From contig SVFV01000008.1 in the NCBI GenBank assembly GCA_015056655.1, forward strand, positions 1 to 64,000: a DNA stretch of 64,000 nt, read 5' to 3'. A program made the translations under genes and the position numbers. Shown piece by piece: positions 35,354 to 45,324 of the stretch. The stretch's first letter is position 1, and every line of letters starts with the position of its first letter. Origin of the DNA: Butyrivibrio sp. (lineage in GTDB: Bacteria; Bacillota; Clostridia; Lachnospirales; Lachnospiraceae). The notes beneath the pieces were generated by a model that was not told the DNA's origin, searched no databases, and worked only from the letters and a program-made list of their open reading frames with translations.

Positions 35354-35509
35354 GCCTATGCCAAGTCAGAATAAATACATGATTCATGAGGCTGCTTGTG
35401 AAATCGTCGGTACTTATACACTGTTTTTTAGTGTATTAGTACCGTTACGATTTCAATAGAGCGAGAGCGTCAGCCGAATGAAACTGTATTTATGGAGGCT
35501 TGGCAAGGC
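35354..35509. repeat. Structured intergenic element, copy 2 of 2
   Basis: The helices correspond to copy 1 but with different bases: GCCT/AGGC and TGCCAAG/CTTGGCA (35359-35365/35499-35505), ATAAATACA/TGTATTTAT (35371-35379/35485-35493), TTCAT/ATGAA, GGCTG/CAGCC (35390-35394/35471-35475), a long hairpin with GAAATCGT/ACGATTTC (35400-35407/35447-35454) and CGGTACTTATACACT with its near-complement (35408-35422/35430-35444), and a GC-GAGA-GC tetraloop. The best-conserved sequence is TCGTCGGTACTTAT, the GNRA hairpin and GCGTCAGCCGAA. It lies between the yfhO-like gene and leuC. Confidence 0.75.
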
Positions 35510-35584
35510 TTTATCAACTTTTACAAACACTAGAAAATATGATACTTTTATACGTGTATGATTGAAGAAAGGTGGGAGAAACGT

Positions 35585-36850
35585 ATGAGCAAAATGACTA
35601 TGAGTCAGAAGATACTTGCAGCGCATGCAGGACTTCAGGAAGTTAAAGCCGGACAGCTTATTGAAGCTGACCTTGATTTAGTACTTGGTAATGATATTAC
35701 AAGTCCCGTAGCCATTAAGGAAATGGAAAAGTTCAATACTACGGGCGTTTTCAATAAAGACAGGATTGCTCTTGTTCCTGATCACTTTGTTCCCAACAAG
35801 GATATTAAATCCGCCGAAAACTGCAAATGCGTAAGAGAGTTTGCAAAGAGAAATGACATCACTAACTACTTTGAAGTTGGTCAGATGGGTATTGAGCATG
35901 CACTTTTACCTGAAAAAGGTCTTACAGTAGCTGGTGACCTTATAATCGGTGCAGATTCACACACCTGTACATACGGTGCTCTTGGAGCATTCAGTACTGG
36001 AATCGGTTCTACAGATATGGCTGCTGGAATGGCAACTGGTAAGGCGTGGTTTAAGGTTCCTTCTGCAATCAAATTCAACCTCACAGGTGAGCTTAATAAA
36101 TATGTAAGTGGTAAGGATGTTATCCTTCACATCATCGGTCTTATTGGCGTTGATGGAGCTTTATATAAATCAATGGAGTTCGTTGGAGATGGCGTAAGCT
36201 CACTTTCAATGGATGACAGATTCACAATCGCAAATATGGCTATAGAAGCAGGCGGAAAAAATGGTATTTTCCCTGTAGATGATAAGACCATAAAATATAT
36301 GGAAGAGCATGCTCCTGGAAAGAAATTCACAGTTTATGAAGCTGACGAGGATGCTGAATATGACGAGGAGTACACAATTGACCTTAGTGCACTCACACCT
36401 ACAGTTGCATTCCCGCATCTTCCTGAGAACACTCATACATTTGATGAAATCGATGAAATCAAGATTGATCAGGTTGTTATTGGTTCATGTACAAATGGTA
36501 GAATTGATGATATGAGATGTGCTGCCGAGATATTAAAGGGCAGAAAAGTAGCTGAATCCGTTAGATGTATCATCATTCCTGCTACTCAGTCCATTTATCT
36601 TCAGGCTATGGAGGAAGGACTTATCAGAACCTTCATCGAAGCAGGTGCTGTTGTATCAACACCTACCTGTGGTCCCTGCCTTGGTGGTTATATGGGAATC
36701 CTTGCATCTGGTGAGAGATGCGTTTCAACAACTAACCGTAACTTTGTAGGTAGAATGGGTGCTACAGATTCTGAAATCTATCTGGCATCTCCTGCAGTAG
36801 CTGCAGCAAGTGCTATAACAGGCAAGCTGTCACAGCCATCTGAGTTATAA
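35585..36850 (+). CDS. leuC: 3-isopropylmalate dehydratase large subunit
   Basis: With LeuD it isomerises 2- to 3-isopropylmalate in leucine synthesis. The 421-residue protein is of the short (archaeal/anaerobe) type. The [4Fe-4S] cysteines are in VIGSCTNGR and [10 protein letters not shown], and [11 protein letters not shown] is the aconitase signature. The start at 35585 follows GGTGGGAG; an upstream ATG at 35558 has no site. leuD follows after 24 nt. Confidence 0.95.
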   Translation: MSKMTMSQKILAAHAGLQEVKAGQLIEADLDLVLGNDITSPVAIKEMEKFNTTGVFNKDRIALVPDHFVPNKDIKSAENCKCVREFAKRNDITNYFEVGQMGIEHALLPEKGLTVAGDLIIGADSHTCTYGALGAFSTGIGSTDMAAGMATGKAWFKVPSAIKFNLTGELNKYVSGKDVILHIIGLIGVDGALYKSMEFVGDGVSSLSMDDRFTIANMAIEAGGKNGIFPVDDKTIKYMEEHAPGKKFTVYEADEDAEYDEEYTIDLSALTPTVAFPHLPENTHTFDEIDEIKIDQVVIGSCTNGRIDDMRCAAEILKGRKVAESVRCIIIPATQSIYLQAMEEGLIRTFIEAGAVVSTPTCGPCLGGYMGILASGERCVSTTNRNFVGRMGATDSEIYLASPAVAAASAITGKLSQPSEL

Positions 36851-36874
36851 GAGACAAATAAGGAGGACATAATC

Positions 36875-37366
36875 GTGAAAGAAGCCAGAGGAAGCGTTTT
36901 CAAATTTGGAGATAATGTAGATACAGACGTAATCATTCCTGCAAGATATCTGAACACAACAGATGCCAAAGAGCTTGCAGCTCATTGCATGGAAGATATT
37001 GATAAGACCTTTATTCAGAATGTAAAAGAAGGCGATATTATTGTTGCCAATAAGAATTTTGGCTGTGGCTCTTCAAGAGAGCATGCACCTATCGCAATTA
37101 AAGCTGCAGGTGTTTCATGCGTAATAGCTGAGACCTTTGCTCGTATTTTCTACAGAAACAGTATTAACATTGGTCTTCCTATTGTGGAATGCGAGGAGGC
37201 AGCAAAGGAGATAGCACAGGGCGATAAGGTTAGTGTTAACTTTGATACTGGTGTTATAACTGATGAGACAACAGGTAAAACTTATCAGGGACAGGCTTTT
37301 CCTGAATTTATGCAAAAAATCATAGACAGTGAAGGTTTGGTAAACTATATCAATGGAAAGAAATAA
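36875..37366 (+). CDS. leuD: 3-isopropylmalate dehydratase small subunit
   Basis: The 163-residue swivelling domain of the heterodimer carries the conserved [13 protein letters not shown] loop and [11 protein letters not shown]. It begins with GTG after AGGAGGA. The glycosyltransferase start overlaps its last 14 nt, so the two may be cotranscribed although not functionally related. Confidence 0.95.
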   Translation: MKEARGSVFKFGDNVDTDVIIPARYLNTTDAKELAAHCMEDIDKTFIQNVKEGDIIVANKNFGCGSSREHAPIAIKAAGVSCVIAETFARIFYRNSINIGLPIVECEEAAKEIAQGDKVSVNFDTGVITDETTGKTYQGQAFPEFMQKIIDSEGLVNYINGKK

Positions 37367-38351
37367 CAGACTTTTTATGGTAATTCCCTGCTATAACGAG
37401 CAGGAGGTTTTACCCGAAACTTCAAAAAGACTTCTGGAAAAGATAAATAACCTCGTCAGCAGAGATATTATCTCTGCTGATAGCAGGATTGTCTTTGTAA
37501 ATGATGGATCAAAGGACAATACCTGGGAGATTATTGAGTCTCTTCATGCAGAGAATCCTGTTTTCCAGGGGCTAAAATTATCAAAGAACAGAGGGCATCA
37601 GAATGCCCTTCTTTCAGGTCTTATGACTGTGAAGGATGTTTGCGATGTGACGATTTCCATGGATGCTGATCTTCAGGATGACATCGATGCCATTGAGGAG
37701 ATGCTTCAGAAGTACATGGATGGTGCAAACATTGTTTTTGGAGTTAGAAGTAAAAGAGAAACAGATACATTTTTCAAGAGATATACTGCCGAAAGCTATT
37801 ACAAGCTTATGAGTAAGCTCGGAGCGGATACTGTATATAATCATGCGGATTTCAGACTTATGGATTCTACGGCTCTATCAATGCTTGCGGATTTTGGAGA
37901 AGTAAATCTTTTCCTTCGTGGAATTGTTCCCATGATAGGGCTGGAGACTGATATTGTATATTATGAGCGAGCTGAGAGACTAGCTGGGGAGAGTAAATAT
38001 CCTTTGTTTAAAATGATCCAGTTTGCTCTTGAGGGAATTACCTCCCTTAGCACTAAGCCTATAAGAATGATCACAGAACTTGGTGTATTTATATTCTTTG
38101 TGAGCATAATCGTGCTAATATATTCTTTGGTGAGGTATTTCACAGGACATACCATAACCGGATGGACAACCACAGTTCTTTCAGTATGGGCTATTGGTGG
38201 CCTTACAATGATTTCCCTTGGTGTTATAGGTGAATACATTGGGAAAATTTACCTTGAGACCAAGAACCGTCCCAGATATATCATCGGCAAATATTTAGGC
38301 GATGAAGAAGATAAGGACAAGGTTTCTTTAAGGGACGTAAAGTTTAAGTGA
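37353..38351 (+). CDS. GT2 polyprenyl-phosphate sugar transferase (GtrB/DPM1-like)
   Basis: The 332-residue protein has a GT-A domain ([21 protein letters not shown], the DxD-like MDADLQDD) and two C-terminal membrane helices (about 240-262 and 272-298). This layout belongs to enzymes that load glucose or a related sugar onto undecaprenyl phosphate for transfer outside. A YfhO-type acceptor glycosyltransferase is 2 kb upstream and could be the partner that uses this lipid-linked sugar; this is inference. It overlaps leuD by 14 nt. Confidence 0.88.
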   Translation: MERNNRLFMVIPCYNEQEVLPETSKRLLEKINNLVSRDIISADSRIVFVNDGSKDNTWEIIESLHAENPVFQGLKLSKNRGHQNALLSGLMTVKDVCDVTISMDADLQDDIDAIEEMLQKYMDGANIVFGVRSKRETDTFFKRYTAESYYKLMSKLGADTVYNHADFRLMDSTALSMLADFGEVNLFLRGIVPMIGLETDIVYYERAERLAGESKYPLFKMIQFALEGITSLSTKPIRMITELGVFIFFVSIIVLIYSLVRYFTGHTITGWTTTVLSVWAIGGLTMISLGVIGEYIGKIYLETKNRPRYIIGKYLGDEEDKDKVSLRDVKFK

Positions 38352-38359
38352 TTAAGTGC

Positions 38360-38371
38360 CATGTGCACATG
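38360..38371. other. 12-bp perfect palindrome
   Basis: CATGTGCACATG lies in the 56-nt gap before the Mrp gene. It may be a protein site or chance; nothing else is visible there. Confidence 0.25.
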
Positions 38372-38407
38372 AATATATATAAAGAATTAAGAAGTAGGTA
38401 ATTTGAA

Positions 38408-39226
38408 ATGGCAGAAGAAAAGAAAAAGAAAACTCCCGAAGATTTTAAGAGGGAGAGCATGGAAAGCTTTAGAGTTAAGCTTGCAGATGGAACAAGAGTA
38501 AAGAAGGTAATTGGTATTGTCAGCGGAAAGGGCGGTGTTGGTAAGAGCCTTGTAACAGGTCTTTCAGCATGTGCCATGAATAAAAAGGGCTATAAGACAG
38601 CTGTGCTTGATGCAGATATTACAGGTCCTTCCATTCCTAAGATGTTTGGTGCTGAACCTATTAAATATGCAGATGATAATGGAAACATGATTCCTGCTGT
38701 TTCTAATGGCGGGGTGAAGGTTGTTTCAATTAACCTTCTCATGGAGAATGAGACAGATCCTGTTATCTGGAGAGGTCCTGTTATCGCTGGCGTAGTTAAG
38801 CAGTTCTGGGGAGAGACAAGCTGGGGCAATATAGACTACATGTTTGTAGATATGCCTCCTGGAACAGGTGATGTTCCGCTTACTGTTTTCCAGTCACTTC
38901 CTGTTGATGGTGTTATCGTTGTATCTACACCTCAGGAGCTTGTTTCAATGATCGTTGAAAAGGCTGTAAACATGGCTAAGATGATGAATGTTCCTGTACT
39001 TGGTCTAGTAGAGAACATGAGCTACATGAACTGTCCTCATTGTAATAAGCCTATATATGTATTTGGCGAGAGCAAGATTGATTCCTATGCATCAGCTAAT
39101 GGTCTTGATGTTCTTGCAAGAATTCCTTTAGATCCTGAGTTCGCAAGCAAGTGCGATGCTGGAAATATTGAAGGCTATGAGCCTGACTTCATGGATGTCC
39201 TTGTAGACAGACTTGAAAATATCTAA
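38408..39226 (+). CDS. mrp: Mrp/NBP35-type iron-sulfur cluster carrier ATPase
   Basis: The 272-residue P-loop NTPase has the deviant Walker A GKGGVGKS, VLDADITGPS, the VDMPPGTGD motif and the metal-binding CPHC pair (NCPHCNKP) near the C-terminus. It carries [4Fe-4S] clusters to apo-proteins; LeuC, encoded 2 kb upstream, is one possible client. The DUF59 N-terminal domain is absent; instead there is a short Lys/Glu-rich leader. Confidence 0.93.
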   Translation: MAEEKKKKTPEDFKRESMESFRVKLADGTRVKKVIGIVSGKGGVGKSLVTGLSACAMNKKGYKTAVLDADITGPSIPKMFGAEPIKYADDNGNMIPAVSNGGVKVVSINLLMENETDPVIWRGPVIAGVVKQFWGETSWGNIDYMFVDMPPGTGDVPLTVFQSLPVDGVIVVSTPQELVSMIVEKAVNMAKMMNVPVLGLVENMSYMNCPHCNKPIYVFGESKIDSYASANGLDVLARIPLDPEFASKCDAGNIEGYEPDFMDVLVDRLENI

Positions 39227-39254
39227 GATATCTTTGATATCGGAGGAAAATGGT

Positions 39255-40709
39255 ATGAAATGGAAACCGGGGAAGAAACAGCTTAGTATAATGCTTTCAG
39301 TTATTATGATAGGCGTTGTTTTGATGCTGTTTTATTATGTTCTTTTCAATTGGAAGGCTGTAAACAGAGGAGTTGGAAATATCTTTTCTATTCTTACGCC
39401 TATCATCATTGGATGTGTGATTGCCTATATCCTCATTCCAGTCCTCAATTTCATTGAGTCAAGATGGATTTATCCTATCTACAGATTTAATGGTATAGAT
39501 TTAAAGAATCCTAAAAATAGAAAGAGAAGAAAGAAGGTAAGAAGCGTTTCGGTGCTTCTTACCATAGCTTTTCTCTTTTTGATAGTCTATGCGATGATGG
39601 CTGTTCTTGTGCCTCAGATCATCAAGAGTATCAATGAGATCATAACTAATTTCCCTATTTATGTTTCAAACACTCAACGTTTTATCGACAAGTACCTGAC
39701 TGATAATCCGCAAATCAGAAGTATGGTTGATAGTCTGTTTCAGCAGTATTCATCAACTATAACAGATATGCTTAAGACTAAGCTGCTGCCTAATGTCACA
39801 ACTGTGCTTCAGAGAGTGTCCAAGAGTATGATCACTGCAATACAGGTATTCTTTTATCTGGTTGTTGGTATTATTGTTGCAATCTATGTTCTTAACTCAA
39901 AGGAGCATTTTGCTGGTCAGGCAAAGAAGCTTTGCTATGCTTTCATGAAGAAGGAAACTGCAAATGAAGTAATAAGTGCCTTCAGATATGCGAATTTCAC
40001 TTTTACAGGTTTTGTAATAGGAAAGCTTGTTGATTCACTTATTATTGGCCTTGTTGCATTTATTTTCTGTGAGATCCTTAAAATACCTTATCCGGTTCTG
40101 CTTGGATTCATTGTTGGTATAACTAATATTATTCCTTTCTTTGGACCATATATTGGCGGATTTGTAGGCGGAATACTTCTCGTCATGATCAATCCCATTA
40201 AGGCATTGGTATTTCTCATCATGCTGATGATTCTCCAGCAGATTGATGGAAATATTTTAGGACCTATTATTCTTGGTAACTCAACTGGCCTATCAAGCTT
40301 CTGGGTTATTTTCTCCATTATGTTATTTGGCGGAATCATGGGACCTATTGGATGGCTTATTGGAGTTCCTACCTTTGCCTGCCTTTATACCTTCATTGGT
40401 TATGTGACAAAGAAAAAGCTAAGAGAACGAAAGCTTCCCAGGGATACGTCGACGTATATTAACGCTGCATACATTGATGATAATGGCGTCACGACCATCG
40501 ATGAGGCAGATAATAGCAAATATTATGTTCATAACGAGGAATCAAGCCTTAGAAGAGTATTTAAGATTTATAAGAAGAGTAAAACGCTTATCAATAACGT
40601 CGTACCTAATATTGCACCTGAGTTGACCGAAAATAATCAGGATGAAAACGGCGATGTTAAAAAAGATCAAGTCGAAGATAACTCAAATGATGATAAGTTT
40701 GAGTCTTGA
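39255..40709 (+). CDS. AI-2E family (PerM/UPF0118) membrane protein
   Basis: The 484-residue protein shows about eight membrane segments and the family's C-terminal GITNIIPFFGPYIGG and ILQQIDGNILGP regions. Members export various solutes, with AI-2 or Na+/H+ exchange proposed in some. The cytoplasmic tail (about 400-484) is charged and probably disordered. The start at 39255 follows GGAGG; the 39213 reading overlaps mrp. The ilvE promoter overlaps its stop codon. Confidence 0.9.
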   Translation: MKWKPGKKQLSIMLSVIMIGVVLMLFYYVLFNWKAVNRGVGNIFSILTPIIIGCVIAYILIPVLNFIESRWIYPIYRFNGIDLKNPKNRKRRKKVRSVSVLLTIAFLFLIVYAMMAVLVPQIIKSINEIITNFPIYVSNTQRFIDKYLTDNPQIRSMVDSLFQQYSSTITDMLKTKLLPNVTTVLQRVSKSMITAIQVFFYLVVGIIVAIYVLNSKEHFAGQAKKLCYAFMKKETANEVISAFRYANFTFTGFVIGKLVDSLIIGLVAFIFCEILKIPYPVLLGFIVGITNIIPFFGPYIGGFVGGILLVMINPIKALVFLIMLMILQQIDGNILGPIILGNSTGLSSFWVIFSIMLFGGIMGPIGWLIGVPTFACLYTFIGYVTKKKLRERKLPRDTSTYINAAYIDDNGVTTIDEADNSKYYVHNEESSLRRVFKIYKKSKTLINNVVPNIAPELTENNQDENGDVKKDQVEDNSNDDKFES

Positions 40710-40761
40710 CACTGTAAAATGCAGAATTATAATAGATTTATTGATGCTTTAAAGCGTTAAA
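40706..40761 (+). promoter_or_regulatory. ilvE promoter with a downstream AGCGTTAAA site
   Basis: TTGACA (40706-40711), 16 nt, TATAAT (40728-40733), overlapping the stop of the previous gene. AGCGTTAAA (40753-40761), the complement of TTTAACGCT, lies about 20 nt past the -10 and resembles the half-sites at argH and agcS. Confidence 0.6.
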
Positions 40762-40821
40762 CTATAAAACAGCCAAGAGATTTTTTCCCTTACTGAATAA
40801 TGATAAAGGAGCAAATTTAAG

Positions 40822-41853
40822 ATGAGCAAGAAAAATTTGGATTGGGCTAATATAGGTTTCAGCTATCACGTAGCAGATCTTCGCTATGTTTCCAACTATA
40901 AGGATGGAAAATGGGACAGCGGTATTCTTACAGAGGATTCAAGAGTAGTCCTTAGTGAGGATTCTGGAGTTCTTCACTATGCACAGGAAGTCTTCGAAGG
41001 GCTTAAGGCTTATGAGACAGAGGATGGAAGAATTGTCTGCTTCAGACCTGACCTTAATGCACAGCGTATGGTTGAATCTGCACAGCGTCTTGAAATGCCT
41101 CCTTTCCCGGAAGATAGATTCCTTGAGGCAGTAGACCAGGTTGTTAAGGCTAATGAAGACTGGGTTCCTCCTTTTGGTAGTGGTGCTACACTTTACATCA
41201 GACCTGTTATGTTTGCTACAGGTAATGTTATCGGTGTTAAGCCTGCTGATGAATATCAGTTCAGAATTTTCGTTACACCTGTTGGACCTTACTTCAAGGG
41301 TGGCGCTAAGCCTATTGTTGTAAAGATAAGTGATTTTGATAGAGCAGCACCGCACGGAACAGGTAACATCAAGGCTGGTCTTAACTATGCAATGAGTCTT
41401 CATGCAATTGTAGCAGCTCACGAAGAGGGTTTTGCTGAGAACGTATATCTTGATGCTCAGACAAGAACATATATTGAAGAGACTGGTGGAGCAAACATTC
41501 TCTTTGTAGATGCAGATGGAAATCTTGTAGTTCCCAAGTCATTTACAAATTCAATCCTTCCTTCAATCACAAGAAGATCTATTGTACAGGTTGCTAAGGA
41601 TTATCTTGGACTTAAGGTTGATGAGAGACCTGTTAAGCTTGAAGAGGTTTCTAATTTCAAGGAGATGGGACTTTGCGGAACAGCTGCAGTTATCAGTCCT
41701 GTTGGTAAGATCAATGACCATGGCAAGGAAATCTGCTTTGAGTCAGGAATGGATGAGATGGGTCCTGTTATCAAGAAGCTTTACGATACACTTACTGGTA
41801 TTCAGATGGGTGAGATCGAAGCTCCTGAAGGATGGGTACACGTAATCAAATAA
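40822..41853 (+). CDS. ilvE: Branched-chain amino acid aminotransferase
   Basis: This fold-type IV PLP enzyme interconverts Val/Leu/Ile and their 2-oxo acids with glutamate. The 343-residue protein has GNIKAGLNYAMSL with the PLP lysine, and EETGGANILFV, as in class II (BCAT2-like) enzymes. RBS AAAGGAG. It has its own strong promoter. The NusG_II gene follows after 5 nt. Confidence 0.95.
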   Translation: MSKKNLDWANIGFSYHVADLRYVSNYKDGKWDSGILTEDSRVVLSEDSGVLHYAQEVFEGLKAYETEDGRIVCFRPDLNAQRMVESAQRLEMPPFPEDRFLEAVDQVVKANEDWVPPFGSGATLYIRPVMFATGNVIGVKPADEYQFRIFVTPVGPYFKGGAKPIVVKISDFDRAAPHGTGNIKAGLNYAMSLHAIVAAHEEGFAENVYLDAQTRTYIEETGGANILFVDADGNLVVPKSFTNSILPSITRRSIVQVAKDYLGLKVDERPVKLEEVSNFKEMGLCGTAAVISPVGKINDHGKEICFESGMDEMGPVIKKLYDTLTGIQMGEIEAPEGWVHVIK

Positions 41854-41858
41854 TTGAT

Positions 41859-42248
41859 ATGGATGAATTTCTAAGAAAAAGAAATAAAACATATATACTA
41901 ATGGCTGTCGTTATTCTATTTTCTCTGTTAATCTATGGATTTCAGAGAAACATAGCTGATAATGGCAGCTATGCTGTTATAAAGGTTGATGGAACAGAAA
42001 TTTCCAGATTATCCTTATCAGAGGATCGGGAAATGGATATTGAAGGCTTTGATGGAGGCTTTAATCACCTGATAATTAAAAACGGAGCCTGCTATGTTTC
42101 AGAAGCTGATTGTCCTGATAAGCTTTGCCAGAAACAGGGGAAGATAAGCAGGGATGGTGAATCCGTTATCTGTTTACCTCACAGAGTAGTGATAACAATT
42201 GAGGGTGGTGAAAAGAATTCTGATGGCGTAGACGCTATCGTAAAATAA
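41859..42248 (+). CDS. NusG domain II-containing membrane protein
   Basis: The 129-residue protein has one N-terminal membrane helix (about 13-31) and an extracytoplasmic NusG_II fold with the conserved Cys pair in CPDKLCQKQG and the ICLPHRVVI strand. Relatives are commonly next to Gx/HepI membrane proteins, as here. The start at 41859 is 5 nt after the ilvE stop; no Shine-Dalgarno is visible, and an ATG at 41832 within ilvE is the alternative, so coupling to ilvE translation is likely. Confidence 0.85.
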   Translation: MDEFLRKRNKTYILMAVVILFSLLIYGFQRNIADNGSYAVIKVDGTEISRLSLSEDREMDIEGFDGGFNHLIIKNGACYVSEADCPDKLCQKQGKISRDGESVICLPHRVVITIEGGEKNSDGVDAIVK

Positions 42249-42284
42249 TTGCTAAAAATATAACTGCTAAGGAGATTACTTGAA

Positions 42285-42812
42285 ATGAGCGACATAATTA
42301 TTAGAGACGTTGCACTTGAAGATGTACCCAGATTACTTGAAATCTATGGTTACTACGTTGAAAAGACTGCAATTACTTTTGAATATGACGTTCCAAGTCG
42401 TGAGGAGTTTGAGTCAAGAATAAAGAATATAACTCAGAAATACCCTTATATTGTAGCTGTTAAGGATGGAAAAATAGTTGGTTATGCTTATAGTTCTTGC
42501 TTTAAAGCTCGTAGAGCTTATGATTATTCAACTGAGCTTACTATTTATCTTGATAAGGATTGCACTAAGACAGGTATTGGTAGAATTCTTTATACTGAGC
42601 TTGAAAACAGGCTTAAGGCAATGGGCCTGAAGAACCTCTATGCATGTATAGGTGTTCCTAATGTAGAGGATGAGCATCTTACAAACAATAGTGCCGAGTT
42701 CCATGAGCACATGGGGTATAAGCTCTGCGGCAGATTCACAAATTGTGGCTACAAGTTTGGTACTTGGTACAGCATGGTTTGGATGGAGAAGCTTGTTGGT
42801 GAACATAATTGA
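42285..42812 (+). CDS. GNAT family N-acetyltransferase
   Basis: The 175-residue enzyme resembles the phosphinothricin/MddA-type acetyltransferases: IIRDVALEDVPRLLEIYGYYVE, GYAYSSCFKARRAYDYSTELTIYL in overlapping stretches, and the acetyl-CoA loop KTGIGRILYTELE. It probably acetylates an amino-acid-like amine. RBS AAGGAGA. It sits between the NusG_II and Gx transporter genes and ends at a strong terminator. Confidence 0.88.
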   Translation: MSDIIIRDVALEDVPRLLEIYGYYVEKTAITFEYDVPSREEFESRIKNITQKYPYIVAVKDGKIVGYAYSSCFKARRAYDYSTELTIYLDKDCTKTGIGRILYTELENRLKAMGLKNLYACIGVPNVEDEHLTNNSAEFHEHMGYKLCGRFTNCGYKFGTWYSMVWMEKLVGEHN

Positions 42813-42840
42813 GGACCAAATAGATATATGATAAAATCAG

Positions 42841-42879
42841 TGATGTGGGTGATATCTGGTATCATTCACATCATTTTTT
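42841..42879 (+). terminator. Terminator after the GNAT gene
   Basis: TGATGTG/CACATCA (42841-42847/42867-42873), extended inside by GTGATA/TATCAT, is followed by TTTTTT. Confidence 0.88.
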
Positions 42880-42893
42880 GTTGGGAGGATGGT

Positions 42894-43445
42894 ATGAAAA
42901 CAGTTGAGAGCAGCTTTTCCGTTAAAAAGCTTTCTTTGCTTGGACTATTACTGGCTTTTGCTCTAATTCTTTCTTATATCGAATCCCTTATTCCTTTTTT
43001 TATGGGAGTTCCTGGAATGAAGCTGGGGCTTCCGAATATGGCTATAGTACTTCTTTTATTCCTTTTTGGAGAAAAAGAAGGCATTTTAGTCAATGTTTTG
43101 AGAATTGTGATTTCAGGACTTTTGTTCGGTAGCCTATTTGGAATCCTTTTTTCATTGTCTGGTGCAATAGTCAGCTTTATTGCAATGGTTTTGCTTAAAA
43201 AGCTTGGCTTTTTCGACATCTGCGGGGTTAGTGTGATTGGCGGAATAGCTCATAATATCGCTCAGCTCTTTGTCGCTGCATATATAGTGAAGACCTCTGG
43301 CATAATCTATTATCTGCCAGCGCTTCTTATTATGGGGACTATAACAGGATATCTTAATGGATTTATTGCATCACACACTATGCCTATAGTTAAGAATTTT
43401 GTTTTGGCTTACGATGGCAGAGCCAATAATGATGAAACATCATGA
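42894..43445 (+). CDS. Gx transporter family membrane protein (HepI-like)
   Basis: The 183-residue protein has five hydrophobic segments and the family features SYIESLIPFFMGVPGMKLGLPN. It was once called heptaprenyl diphosphate synthase component I, but looks like an ECF-type substrate subunit or a quinone/flavin-related membrane protein. The start at 42894 has GGAGG upstream; the 42828 reading runs through the terminator. A NusG_II gene lies upstream, the usual partner. Confidence 0.82.
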   Translation: MKTVESSFSVKKLSLLGLLLAFALILSYIESLIPFFMGVPGMKLGLPNMAIVLLLFLFGEKEGILVNVLRIVISGLLFGSLFGILFSLSGAIVSFIAMVLLKKLGFFDICGVSVIGGIAHNIAQLFVAAYIVKTSGIIYYLPALLIMGTITGYLNGFIASHTMPIVKNFVLAYDGRANNDETS

Positions 43446-43470
43446 AATAAAATATATTTGAGGAAGAATA

Positions 43471-44088
43471 ATGATCGCATTTGTAAATGGAATTATTGAT
43501 TTAGTTGAGGAGAATAATGTGGTAGTCGACGTATCCGGTGTTGGATATAACGTCGCTATTTCTGGCTATACGGCTGACAGACTTCCTTCAAAGGGAGAAC
43601 CAGTGAAGCTTTATACATATTTAAGCGTCAGAGAGGATGCCATGAATTTATATGGCTTCTTATCAAGAGATGAGCTTTCATTTTTCAAACTCTTAATTGG
43701 AGTTAGTGGAATTGGACCAAAGGGTGCCCAGGCAATTCTTTCAGTTATGACACCGGATGATCTTAGATTTGCTATCCTTGCTGGAGATTCCAAGGCAATA
43801 AGTAAAGCTCCCGGAGTTGGTAAGAAGACTGCAGAGAGGCTTGTTCTTGAGCTTCACGACAAGATTTCCTCTGAGGATATCATTGAAGGCAGAGTATCTG
43901 GCGAGCTTAGCTCTGATATTGGTGGTTCAGATGATGCTCCTACAAATGAAGCTATTGAAGCTCTTGTTGCTCTTGGTTATTCTGGTACAGAAGCTGCCAA
44001 GGCAGTCAGAAAGGTTATAGCTGATAAGAGTGCTGATACTGAGGATACAGAAGCAATCCTTAAGATGGCACTTAAGGAACTTTTCTAA
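43471..44088 (+). CDS. ruvA: Holliday junction complex subunit RuvA
   Basis: It binds four-way junctions and loads RuvB. The 205-residue protein has the OB fold (VDVSGVGYNVAISGY), tandem HhH motifs (LIGVSGIGPKGAQAIL, APGVGKKTAERLVLEL) and the C-terminal RuvB-binding three-helix domain (EAIEALVALGYSGTEAAKAV). ruvB follows after 54 nt; ruvC is not in the window. Confidence 0.96.
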   Translation: MIAFVNGIIDLVEENNVVVDVSGVGYNVAISGYTADRLPSKGEPVKLYTYLSVREDAMNLYGFLSRDELSFFKLLIGVSGIGPKGAQAILSVMTPDDLRFAILAGDSKAISKAPGVGKKTAERLVLELHDKISSEDIIEGRVSGELSSDIGGSDDAPTNEAIEALVALGYSGTEAAKAVRKVIADKSADTEDTEAILKMALKELF

Positions 44089-44142
44089 TTCGAATATAGA
44101 TAATCAGATTTCAATATTAGATATTTATTTACGGAGACATAT

Positions 44143-45174
44143 ATGGAAAAAAGAACAATCCGCACTTCCGGCGGTACTTCAAATAGTACAACAAAAGCTG
44201 AATTTACAAGTGAAGATGTGAAAATCGAGAGCTCACTCAGGCCAAAGAAGCTCTCTGACTATATAGGACAAAAGAAGATAAAGGATAATCTGAATATCTC
44301 TATTGAAGCTGCAAAGCAGAGAAATCAGAGCCTTGATCATATTCTTTTATACGGACCTCCCGGACTTGGTAAGACAACTCTTGCTGAGATCATAGCTTCA
44401 GAGATGGGTGTTAACTGCAAGGTTACCAGTGGACCTGCTATCGAAAAGCCAGGTGAAATAGCAGCTATTTTAAATAACTTAAAGGAAGGCGACGTTCTGT
44501 TTATAGATGAGATACATCGTCTTAACAGACAGGTTGAAGAGGTTTTGTATCCTGCCATGGAGGATTACAAAATTGACATAATGATTGGAAAAGGACCTAC
44601 TGCCAGAAGTATCAGACTCGACCTTCCTCATTTCACCCTGGTTGGTGCAACAACAAGAGCTGGTATGCTTTCAGCACCTCTTCGTGACAGATTCGGAATG
44701 CTCTATAGAATGGAATACTATGAAATTGACGAGCTGATGCAGATCATTATCCAGTCTGCGAAGATTTTGGGCGTTGAGATAAAGGAAGAAGGCGCAAGAG
44801 AGATGGCGCGTAGAAGCAGAGGAACGCCACGAATTGCTAACAGAATTCTTAAAAGAGTTAGAGATTATGCCCAGGTTCGATATGATGGTGTAATATCTGA
44901 GGAAGTTGCAAGGACTGCTCTTGATCTCATGGATGTTGATAAGCTTGGCCTTGATCATAACGACAGAACAATTCTTCTTACGCTTATTGAGAAGTTTTCC
45001 GGAGGACCTGCTGGTCTTGATACACTTGCAGCCTCTATTGGAGAGGATCCAGGCACCATTGAGGACGTCTATGAGCCATATCTTTTAAAGAATGGACTTA
45101 TAAACCGCACACCCAGAGGAAGGATGGTAACAGACCTTGCCTACGAGCACCTTGGATTAAAACATCTTGTATGA
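44143..45174 (+). CDS. ruvB: Holliday junction helicase RuvB
   Basis: The hexameric AAA+ motor that drives branch migration. The 343-residue protein shows Walker [10 protein letters not shown], Walker [10 protein letters not shown], the arginine finger region [12 protein letters not shown] and the C-terminal winged helix ([11 protein letters not shown]). A Ser/Thr-rich leader of about 25 residues precedes the core. Confidence 0.97.
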   Translation: MEKRTIRTSGGTSNSTTKAEFTSEDVKIESSLRPKKLSDYIGQKKIKDNLNISIEAAKQRNQSLDHILLYGPPGLGKTTLAEIIASEMGVNCKVTSGPAIEKPGEIAAILNNLKEGDVLFIDEIHRLNRQVEEVLYPAMEDYKIDIMIGKGPTARSIRLDLPHFTLVGATTRAGMLSAPLRDRFGMLYRMEYYEIDELMQIIIQSAKILGVEIKEEGAREMARRSRGTPRIANRILKRVRDYAQVRYDGVISEEVARTALDLMDVDKLGLDHNDRTILLTLIEKFSGGPAGLDTLAASIGEDPGTIEDVYEPYLLKNGLINRTPRGRMVTDLAYEHLGLKHLV

Positions 45175-45233
45175 TGAGCATACAACAATACATCATATAG
45201 CGCTTTAACGCAGCATTTTATTGATATTTACTA

Positions 45234-45263
45234 TTGAAACTTATGCTTTCATAAGTATATAAT
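45234..45263 (+). promoter_or_regulatory. zapA promoter with an inverted repeat in its spacer
   Basis: TTGAAA (45234-45239), 18 nt, TATAAT (45258-45263). The spacer contains a perfect inverted repeat ACTTATG-CTTT-CATAAGT (45239-45256), placed where a repressor would block polymerase. Confidence 0.6.
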
Positions 45264-45324
45264 TTATTTAGTTTATTTACAGTTAGCTTATAATATTTAC
45301 TCAAAGATTTCGTGGGAGGTTGTT

